A DNA stretch of 42,018 nt, from positions 1-42,018 of the forward strand of contig JAGBTG010000002.1 in the NCBI GenBank assembly GCA_017631435.1, written 5' to 3'. Position numbers and translations under genes: made by a program. How positions within the stretch are numbered: the first letter of the stretch is position 1; the number at the start of each line of letters is the position of its first letter. Below are positions 25,482 through 32,226 of this stretch, in pieces. A model generated the notes under the pieces. The model had not been told where the DNA came from and did not search any database. It was given only the letters and a program-made list of their open reading frames with translations. Source of the stretch: Bacteroidales bacterium (GTDB lineage: Bacteria > Bacteroidota > Bacteroidia > Bacteroidales > UBA932).

Positions 25482-27374
25482 ATGAAAAGATGTGTGTGTA
25501 TGCTGGTATCCCTTACGCTGCTCTCCTGTGCAGGTGGTAAAAAGCTTTCAATGGTGCAGGAGCAGGGGATAACAGTGGATGTGGCAGTGGGGAGTTTGGA
25601 TGATGTTTACAGGGAGTCTGCAGATGTGCAGCCGGAGGTTGAGGTTGTTGAGATAGAGGATTTGCAGGGGAGAAAGATTATTATGAATGCTGTAAAGGAT
25701 GAGGAGACCGGGGAGATGGTTGCCCAGGAACAGTTGAATGAGATTGTAGTACAGGCCAGGTTCTGCCATGTGGCGGAGAGGAATGGTGTAGTGGACCTTG
25801 TATTTGAACTTGCAGTGCCGGTGGAACTTCAGCAGAGGAGATGGCAGGTGAGGTTTTATCCAAAGTATATGTATATGGGGGACACCCTCAGGACAGATGA
25901 GATAAGGATTACCGGGGAGACATTCAGACGTGTGCAGCACTGGGAATATATGGTCTACAATAATTATTTGAGTAGGGTGGTGCCTGAGCATGAAGCAGAT
26001 TCGCTGTATGCGCTGAGCAGGCTGATGGAGACTTTTACGGCCCGCCATGGATATGACAGCAGGGCTGAGGAGTATTACCGCAGGAGTTTCCTTGAGTATA
26101 TCAACAGAAAGAAGGACCTGGCAAAAGGGACGATTTATGACAAGTTTGTGGTGGATCCTTTCCCAAAGGGTGGGGTGAGGCTGGATTCTGTTGTGAATAA
26201 TGGATCCGGCGTAATAAGATACTACTATGTGCAGACTCTGGCAGCAGTGCCGGGCTTGAGAAAGGTAGATATGGTTCTGGAGGGGGCGGTGCATACCAAT
26301 GGCCGCAAGTTGTGCTCTTTGGCGGAAACAGAACCCATTACGTTCTATATAAGTTCAATTTCAACTTTGGCCGATGAAACCGAGCGGTATCTTAAACAAG
26401 TGGTTTACAGAGATATGCATTTTGATGCTTCATACAATATTGTTTTTGATAGGGGTGCGTGGAAAGTGGATCCCAAAAAGGAAGATAATGCCGTAGTGCT
26501 GGAGAATATGAGGCGTCATATATTGGAGATTATAGAAAATGAGGATTATGTGCTTGACTCAATACTTGTGGCATCTGCATGTTCGCCGGAGGGACGGTAT
26601 CCTGTAAATGAGAAGCTCTCAATGAAAAGGGGTGAAGAGATAAAGAGGTATCTGCAAAAGACACTCTGCAGTTCCAGAGACTCTGTGGTAAGGGATACTT
26701 GGGTAATTGATGCAGGAGAGGTATCCTCAGATAATGAGGGTGTTGCCGGAGATGGTTCCGTTGATGGAGAGGTTGTGAAGGTAACGCAGATATCGGAAGA
26801 TTGGGAGAGCCTATACCAGATGCTTGAACAGGATTCGCTTGTACACAGGAGTGCACTGATAAGCAAATGCAGGGCAGTGGAGGATCCGGATGCCAGGGAG
26901 GCTGTGTTGCTGCAGGGAAAGGATTCGGAATATATTACCAAAGAACTCTATCCTCTCCTCAGACGGGTAAAATTGAATTTCAAGCTGCACAGGAAAGGGA
27001 TGATAAAGGATACTGTTCACACAACAGTGCTTGATTCCGTGTACATGAGAGGCATTGAGGCCTTGAAAGAGAGGGATTACCGGACTGCTGTCACTTTGCT
27101 TCGCCCATATGGATGCTACAACAGTGCGGTTGCATATATGTGTATGGGGTATGACAATTCTGCGCTGGAGATTCTGGGGCAGCTGCCACGGAGTGCCAAG
27201 AGGGATTATATGTTGGCTATAGTATATGGAAGACTGGGCGATGAGAAACTGGCTCTGGAATATTTCCTTGCTTCAGTAGAGCAGGATGAATCTATGAGAC
27301 ACAGGGGAAACCTTGATCCGGAAATAGGAACTTTAATTAAAAAATATTCACTTTTTAATCAAAATTATCAGTAA
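25482..27374 (+). CDS. OmpA-like lipoprotein in the fimbrial operon
   Basis: This 630-residue protein has an SPII signal with lipobox LLSC (Cys16). Residues about 90-170 form a beta-rich part with ELAVPVELQQRRWQVRFYPK and GETFRRVQHWEYMVYNNYL. Residues about 295-400 look OmpA-like, ending DSILVASACSPEG, NEKLSMKRGEEIKRYLQ. The C-terminal 120 residues contain two TPR-like repeats (GIEALKERDYRTAVTLLRPY and IVYGRLGDEKLALEYFLASV). The layout recalls accessory proteins encoded beside Bacteroidetes fimbrillins (DUF3868-like), but I cannot place it in a named family with certainty. It overlaps the fimbrillin gene by one base, so the two are coupled. Confidence 0.8.
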   Translation: MKRCVCMLVSLTLLSCAGGKKLSMVQEQGITVDVAVGSLDDVYRESADVQPEVEVVEIEDLQGRKIIMNAVKDEETGEMVAQEQLNEIVVQARFCHVAERNGVVDLVFELAVPVELQQRRWQVRFYPKYMYMGDTLRTDEIRITGETFRRVQHWEYMVYNNYLSRVVPEHEADSLYALSRLMETFTARHGYDSRAEEYYRRSFLEYINRKKDLAKGTIYDKFVVDPFPKGGVRLDSVVNNGSGVIRYYYVQTLAAVPGLRKVDMVLEGAVHTNGRKLCSLAETEPITFYISSISTLADETERYLKQVVYRDMHFDASYNIVFDRGAWKVDPKKEDNAVVLENMRRHILEIIENEDYVLDSILVASACSPEGRYPVNEKLSMKRGEEIKRYLQKTLCSSRDSVVRDTWVIDAGEVSSDNEGVAGDGSVDGEVVKVTQISEDWESLYQMLEQDSLVHRSALISKCRAVEDPDAREAVLLQGKDSEYITKELYPLLRRVKLNFKLHRKGMIKDTVHTTVLDSVYMRGIEALKERDYRTAVTLLRPYGCYNSAVAYMCMGYDNSALEILGQLPRSAKRDYMLAIVYGRLGDEKLALEYFLASVEQDESMRHRGNLDPEIGTLIKKYSLFNQNYQ

Positions 27375-28393
27375 TGAAAAAATTATTTATGTTGGCTACC
27401 GTAGCTGCATTGGTATGCAGCTGTAGCAAGGAGGAAATGAGGGTTGAATCAGGTTTGGAGAGCACACTTTATCTCTCAATTGTTCCCGACGGGGGAACCA
27501 AAGCCAGTGGAGAAGGCCATGGGAATCAGACTGAAGACAATACTGTAAATACCCTTGAGATATTTATTTTTAGGGATAATCCGGGTAAGCCCGATGATGG
27601 CATATTGGATACATACTGCAAACTTACAGGAGATGAAGTCTCTTCAACTTCAAACTTGGCAATACAGACTACAACCGGCAACAAGATTATCTATGCTGTA
27701 GCCAATGCCCATGGGGCAAACTGGAAAGATGTAAATACCAGGCAGAAGTTTGAAGAACAGACAGCAAATCTGGCAGATGAAAACTCAAAGAATTTCCTGA
27801 TGGTGGGAAGTGCCGAAGCAATATTGAACATTACATCGGTAGTGAGCTTCCCAATCAGAAGACTTGTGGCCAGAGTGGCGATAAACTCAATCAAGACAGA
27901 TTTTGCCGGAGGCCCATATGAAGGGATGGAACTAACTGACGTGAAGGCGTATCTTATTAATGTACAGGGTGCTAAGCGAATATATAATGGCGTGGGAAAA
28001 AACCTGCTTGTGCTGAATAAAGGCAAACTTGTAGAAGAAGATGCGGCAAGTTGTACAATGGCGGGGGCAATATATGACAGCTTCACCGCACCAGTTTCTG
28101 ATGCCGGCTACACTACACCGCATTATTTCTACTGTTATGAGAATGCCCCTGTAAGGGAGAAAGAAGATGATAAATATACACGTCTGATTGTTGAAGGCAA
28201 ACTCAATGGCATGACATACTATTATCCTATCGTTTTTAAAAGTGTCATAAGGAATAATTGCTACAGTGTTGATATAACAATAAAAAGGCCGGGCTCACTT
28301 GATCCGGGTACCGATATCTACAAAGGCAGTATGGATACCACCATCAGTATAGTTGATTGGGATGTTCATGACAACAATGATGTAGAATTTTAA
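27374..28393 (+). CDS. Mfa1/FimA-like fimbrillin (type V pilus subunit)
   Basis: This 339-residue lipoprotein precursor has an SPII signal with lipobox VCSC (Cys17). The mature part begins with a strand (STLYLSIVPDGGTKA). The N-terminal domain includes NTLEIFIFRDN and KIIYAVANAHG, hallmark strands of P. gingivalis FimA/Mfa1-type fimbrillins. A lysine/arginine site suitable for gingipain-like cleavage (FPIRRLVARVAI) follows. The C-terminus TTISIVDWDVHDNNDVEF has the conserved terminal strand. Subunits of this class are exported as lipoproteins, trimmed, and polymerised by donor-strand exchange. It overlaps the upstream gene by one base. Confidence 0.83.
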   Translation: MKKLFMLATVAALVCSCSKEEMRVESGLESTLYLSIVPDGGTKASGEGHGNQTEDNTVNTLEIFIFRDNPGKPDDGILDTYCKLTGDEVSSTSNLAIQTTTGNKIIYAVANAHGANWKDVNTRQKFEEQTANLADENSKNFLMVGSAEAILNITSVVSFPIRRLVARVAINSIKTDFAGGPYEGMELTDVKAYLINVQGAKRIYNGVGKNLLVLNKGKLVEEDAASCTMAGAIYDSFTAPVSDAGYTTPHYFYCYENAPVREKEDDKYTRLIVEGKLNGMTYYYPIVFKSVIRNNCYSVDITIKRPGSLDPGTDIYKGSMDTTISIVDWDVHDNNDVEF

Positions 28394-28411
28394 TTAATGG
28401 GAGGGATAGCA

Positions 28412-29266
28412 ATGAAAAGAGGGGTTTTGCTTTATTTTGGGATAATGGCTTTAGCCTTGCTCGGCAGCAGTTGTACGGTACTTGAAGAGAGGAGCGGCTG
28501 CCCTTGCTATCTTACCCTAGACCTTACAAAAATAGATAAGGGAATAAGGGAATGGCAATTTTGGCTTTTTACTCCCGACGGGGAAATAATGTACAAGGAC
28601 ACAATTTACCGGCGGTCATACTCTTCACCTTATACGGTGCAGGTCCCCCGAAACAGACGTATGCAATGCCTTTTGTGGGGTAATGCCAGAGGAGCAACCT
28701 TATTGGATGAAACCATGACGCCAGCCACATCACTCCTGAAAAAGGAGGATGTGCTGGCAGATTCCCTGTATTTCTTTGCAGATACTGTAGATACATGGAA
28801 AGAAGACGGATGGGTTTCTGTGGAGCCGAAAAAGGAGTTTGCAACAGTTGATATCTATATGCAGGGATGGGTAGATATAGAATATGTTGTTGAACTTATA
28901 CTCAAATGTGATACAAAAGGGTTCTATGTAGACGGAGGGTTTTATTCGGGTAAGGTAGAAACACATATGCAGTTTGATGACATTGACGAATATTGCAGCC
29001 ATTTCCAAGGCAGGATACTCCGTCAGCCGGATACGGAGAATCTTAAGCTTTCAATGCTTTTGAAGAAGAAAGAGGTTGACGGTACCCTTGGACCTGTGAT
29101 TGTAGATAAAGATATTCCAATAGGCAAGTATCTGGAAGAGAACGGTTATGATATGCATAAGCCTATTCTTGAAGATATAAGGATGGATATAGATTATTCG
29201 CGCAATAGTTTCATGATTAAGGCTGAGGATTGGGAGGCAACATATAAACTTGTAGAAGAAATATGA
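28412..29266 (+). CDS. Mfa2/FimB-like fimbrial anchor lipoprotein
   Basis: This 284-residue protein has an SPII signal with lipobox GSSC (Cys21). Soon after comes the family signature ERSGCPCYLTLDLT, as seen in FimB/Mfa2 proteins that anchor type V pili and limit their length. Two beta-sandwich domains are likely. An ATG at 28397 in the same frame would add MGGIA before the signal; the ATG at 28412 gives a more usual lipoprotein leader. It follows the fimbrillin gene closely and is the last gene of the operon; no terminator is seen before tRNA-Lys. Confidence 0.83.
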   Translation: MKRGVLLYFGIMALALLGSSCTVLEERSGCPCYLTLDLTKIDKGIREWQFWLFTPDGEIMYKDTIYRRSYSSPYTVQVPRNRRMQCLLWGNARGATLLDETMTPATSLLKKEDVLADSLYFFADTVDTWKEDGWVSVEPKKEFATVDIYMQGWVDIEYVVELILKCDTKGFYVDGGFYSGKVETHMQFDDIDEYCSHFQGRILRQPDTENLKLSMLLKKKEVDGTLGPVIVDKDIPIGKYLEENGYDMHKPILEDIRMDIDYSRNSFMIKAEDWEATYKLVEEI

Positions 29267-29282
29267 CTTTTTGTAAATAAAA

Positions 29283-29313
29283 TTTGCAATTTGTAAAATT
29301 ATATCTATATTTG
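29283..29313 (+). promoter_or_regulatory. tRNA-Lys promoter, perfect Bacteroidetes consensus
   Basis: TTTG (29283-29286), a 19-bp spacer, and TATATTTG (29306-29313) match TTTG-N19-21-TAnnTTTG exactly. The predicted start is about 10 nt before the mature tRNA. Confidence 0.8.
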
Positions 29314-29330
29314 CAGTCCCAAAACGGGAT

Positions 29331-29403
29331 GATTCGCTAGCTCAGCAGGTAGAGCACAACACTTTTAATGTTGGGGTCCTGGGTTCGAGCCCCAGGCGGA
29401 TCA
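29331..29403 (+). tRNA. tRNA-Lys (anticodon UUU)
   Basis: A complete 73-nt cloverleaf is present. The acceptor stem is GATTCGC/GCGGATC, the D arm GCTC-AGCAGGTA-GAGC, the anticodon stem CAACA/TGTTG with loop CTTTTAA (anticodon TTT), the variable loop GGGTC, and the T arm CTGGG-TTCGAGC-CCCAG with discriminator A. CCA is not encoded. A terminator lies 7 bp downstream. Confidence 0.97.
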
Positions 29404-29409
29404 CAAGAG

Positions 29410-29435
29410 AGCCTTCAGAAATGAAGGCTTTTTTT
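29410..29435 (+). terminator. tRNA-Lys terminator
   Basis: A perfect 8-bp stem AGCCTTCA/TGAAGGCT with the stable tetraloop GAAA is followed by a run of T residues. Confidence 0.92.
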
Positions 29436-29460
29436 GTATCTGTAATAAATAAAGATTATT

Positions 29461-29883
29461 ATGAAGAAAATTCAACTGCTTATAGCAATGACTTTTATGG
29501 CGCTTTGTGCAATATCCTGCCAGGAGTCATCAATCAATCACGAGGGACCGGCTCATCTTGTACTTGAGAATTTGACTACGGGCGCAAAGGCTGTTTTTGA
29601 CGGTACTTTTGTCAATGGTGCTCCCCAACCGCTTATAGTGAAAAACAGTGATTCACTGGAGGTTCTGTTCATTCCGGAACAGAACTATGTAAAGTATGGC
29701 TTTAAGACAAAGTTTATAGTATTCAACAAGGAGATCTCAGACAATGAATATCCGTTCCTGTATAAGATGCAGGTAAAGGATATTGCTCCTGGTACCTACA
29801 CAATAACCTGTGAGGCCAAGGTTGATACTCCAGAAGCCAGCATATCAGAAAGCGGCGAGCTGAAGGTTACGGTAATGGAATAG
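29461..29883 (+). CDS. small lipoprotein of unknown function
   Basis: This 140-residue protein has an SPII signal with lipobox AISC (Cys20). The mature part is predicted as an immunoglobulin-like beta-sandwich, ending ISESGELKVTVME. An aspartate after the lipid cysteine region is absent (QESS), so outer-membrane sorting cannot be judged. No family is recognised. It lies between tRNA-Lys and a secreted protein gene, with its own terminator downstream. Confidence 0.75.
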   Translation: MKKIQLLIAMTFMALCAISCQESSINHEGPAHLVLENLTTGAKAVFDGTFVNGAPQPLIVKNSDSLEVLFIPEQNYVKYGFKTKFIVFNKEISDNEYPFLYKMQVKDIAPGTYTITCEAKVDTPEASISESGELKVTVME

Positions 29884-29890
29884 ATGATTA

Positions 29891-29926
29891 AAATGGGTCA
29901 AAAGCAATTTTGATCCATTTTTTTTT
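29891..29926 (+). terminator. terminator after the small lipoprotein gene
   Basis: A 13-bp stem (AAATGGGTCAAAA/TTTTGATCCATTT with one G.U pair) closes on GCAA and is followed by a T-run, 8 bp after the stop codon. Confidence 0.9.
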
Positions 29927-29972
29927 GTAAATTTATAGCATATACATTATCAATTTACAAATCGGATGACTT

Positions 29973-31952
29973 ATGGTACGCAAATGCATCATTTTATCAG
30001 TTCTGATGGCCGTAATATCCCTTTTGGGTAGCAATGGCCTTGTGTATGGGCAGGGAACAGGAGATATTCTTTTCAACGAATATGTGAGGAATGAGTCAAC
30101 ATATCTTGCCCAGAAAATCCAGTTTCCAAGATCGGATTTTGACAATCCTTTTACTTTGGGCCAGCAGCTTTCTGAACTTGTGGGGGATTTGGATTATACT
30201 TCTGCTGTGGTTGTGCAACAGTGGATTGGAGGATCGCAAAGTGAGAAGTTTGATGATCCACACAAGATATTGGAAATGGATCCGGTGTTCCTGTGCTTCA
30301 ACAGGGAGGGGAGCAGCCTCAAGTTCAAGCATCCCGATATTACTGCAACCGTTTTCCTGAACTATCGGGAAGACAGTACTGGCCTGGAGAGGACCATGGC
30401 GGTGCATTTCAATCCTAGAGGGTTTCCCCAGAAGGTGGTTTATACCCGTACTTCAATTATGATATCTCCGGTTGGGGAGGATGATCTGGAGAGTTTCAAC
30501 TCTGAGTCCTCTGCAGTTTCTGCAAGTTATCTTACTGCTTTTGATGTTGCCCCGGACCAGGAGTATAGAGAACGTTTCAGCAAGGTTCTGTCAAGCACAG
30601 TGCACAAGGATTCAACTGGCGGGGAGTTTGATATGACCGAATTGAGCTGCAAGAAGGGGCTTGATGAGTCTGATGATTTGGAAAATGCCATTTATTATGG
30701 TCAGCGTCTGATGCAGGACAATAGCCTTTTTGACGGTTCCATGGCATGGGCTCCCGCATTTGAGAAACTTAAGAAAAGCATCAGACCGGATACCGCTGTG
30801 GTTGATGAACTGTTCCACAAGATATGTGCAGGAATGGGGGCATGCAACTGGGCTATGGGAAATTTTGATTCTGCAGACTATTATTTTGGGCTGTTGGAAG
30901 ATGTGACTGATTCTCTGGAATTTGACCTTGCCAAGTATGAAGAGAGCAGGCTTCAGGCACCGGCTCTTATGGACGGCCCTGGAACATATCTTGGACAGGT
31001 GCTTCCAATCCTGTATGATATTCCTGAAGAATCTCTCCTTGAGGCTGTTGTGGAGCGTAATGGAGAGATTGTACGCATAACCGGGAAAGATAAACTGTGG
31101 AACTATAACCTTAAAGATCTCTGTACCTCGGGCGTCTCAAAAATGGTGCTTTCATACACCCGCTCTGTTGAGGTGATGGGACTGGAGGAGATAATGGACG
31201 AGTCGGTTCTATGCAACTTCAACAACCTTGTAATCACCGTTGAAAAGGTTGCAGAAACCCTTTTCAGGGTAAATATAATGCACCCAAAATTCAAACGTTT
31301 TGATTATAAGAATCATCCCGACAGCGATTTGAATACCCCAGACATGGCATCATTCATAATGTCCTCCCTGCCGGTTGAGCCTCTTGATGCAGGGGGGAAG
31401 AGCCTCAGTTTGAAGAAGATTGAAGATAAATTGTCATATGTGGGAACACTGAGAAATTCCAATTGCAGTATGGAGGCGGCTATAGCGGCGCTGCAATTGT
31501 GCAGGGAGATTGACCGCCTTCCGCAGAAACAGCTGCAGAAAGAAAAGGGGCAGATACTCCATCTTACCGCCCTGTATATAGCCGGCACATTGCTTGCAGA
31601 CCTTGATATGCCATACAAGGCTATCTCATATTTGAGGAGAAGCACCCGGATAATTCCAACATACACTACAATGAGCGAGTATATTGCAATCCTGACCAAC
31701 GAGATGGATCCGAGGGCATTCCATATTGTACTGGAGGAGATAAGGGGTCTGCAACAGTACCAGGAATCCAAATCCCCCGAGCAGGCAGAGTATGCGAGTT
31801 TCCTCAACCGCCGCCTAGCCTATATGCTTATAGACTACAAGGCCTACAATCAGGCAGAGGAACTTCTGCAAGCCCTCCTCAATGATCCCCTAAGTGCCGA
31901 ATTCGCACGCCACGAACTTGAGTACATAAAACAGATAAGGGAAAGTGAATGA
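29973..31952 (+). CDS. secreted protein of unknown function with C-terminal helical repeats
   Basis: This 659-residue protein has a signal peptide of the SPI type (MVRKCIILSVLMAVISLLGSNGLVYGQ). Residues about 30-200 look beta-rich. Residues about 225-310 look helical, with a run resembling a TPR (ICAGMGACNWAMGNFDSADYYFGLLED). The C-terminal 130 residues contain further TPR-like pairs (TLLADLDMPYKAISYLRRST and RRLAYMLIDYKAYNQAEELLQ). No catalytic motif is visible and no family is recognised. It stands alone between terminators. A periplasmic or surface-scaffold role is only a guess. Confidence 0.85.
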   Translation: MVRKCIILSVLMAVISLLGSNGLVYGQGTGDILFNEYVRNESTYLAQKIQFPRSDFDNPFTLGQQLSELVGDLDYTSAVVVQQWIGGSQSEKFDDPHKILEMDPVFLCFNREGSSLKFKHPDITATVFLNYREDSTGLERTMAVHFNPRGFPQKVVYTRTSIMISPVGEDDLESFNSESSAVSASYLTAFDVAPDQEYRERFSKVLSSTVHKDSTGGEFDMTELSCKKGLDESDDLENAIYYGQRLMQDNSLFDGSMAWAPAFEKLKKSIRPDTAVVDELFHKICAGMGACNWAMGNFDSADYYFGLLEDVTDSLEFDLAKYEESRLQAPALMDGPGTYLGQVLPILYDIPEESLLEAVVERNGEIVRITGKDKLWNYNLKDLCTSGVSKMVLSYTRSVEVMGLEEIMDESVLCNFNNLVITVEKVAETLFRVNIMHPKFKRFDYKNHPDSDLNTPDMASFIMSSLPVEPLDAGGKSLSLKKIEDKLSYVGTLRNSNCSMEAAIAALQLCREIDRLPQKQLQKEKGQILHLTALYIAGTLLADLDMPYKAISYLRRSTRIIPTYTTMSEYIAILTNEMDPRAFHIVLEEIRGLQQYQESKSPEQAEYASFLNRRLAYMLIDYKAYNQAEELLQALLNDPLSAEFARHELEYIKQIRESE

Positions 31953-32031
31953 CAGATGGATGGAAGGTGAGAGAAGATTTTTGGAGATGAATGGTAAATG
32001 AGTGCCGGCAGGGCGGAAGTGGTAAAATTCC

Positions 32032-32064
32032 AGGGGGCAGTTTGAACAACCGCCCCCTTTTTTT
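32032..32064 (+). terminator. terminator after the 659-residue secreted protein gene
   Basis: A 7-bp stem AGGGGGC/GCCCCCT with a 13-nt loop is followed by seven T residues. Confidence 0.82.
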
Positions 32065-32074
32065 GTTGTAAAGA

Positions 32075-32165
32075 CAAGAAAGCGTTTTTTCTCTGTGTTA
32101 CGTATTTAGTTAGTATTTGTGTTTTGGAAATGGCCTGCGGTGCATATGCGCTGCGGGCCGTTTTA
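32075..32165 (+). ncRNA. candidate small RNA element, copy A
   Basis: The segment begins CAAGAAAGCGT and contains TTTGTGTTTTGG. It ends in a 12-bp hairpin (32132-32159, GGCCTGCGG paired with CTGCGGGCC through some G.U pairs, loop ATAT) followed by GTTTTA. A shorter segment with the same parts in the same order lies at 41419-41474. No open frame is present. The call rests on this shared layout only. Confidence 0.35.
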
Positions 32166-32173
32166 TGTGGGGG

Positions 32174-32212
32174 AAAAGTGCCCATTGGGACGACGTCCTG
32201 ATGGGCACTTTT
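32174..32212. terminator. bidirectional terminator before the 791-residue lipoprotein gene end
   Basis: A perfect 12-bp stem AAAAGTGCCCAT/ATGGGCACTTTT holds an inner GGAC/GTCC stem. Both flanks give T-runs, so it probably terminates the minus-strand lipoprotein gene 15 bp after its stop codon and any plus-strand transcript. Confidence 0.88.
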
Positions 32213-32226
32213 AATGATATTCCGGG

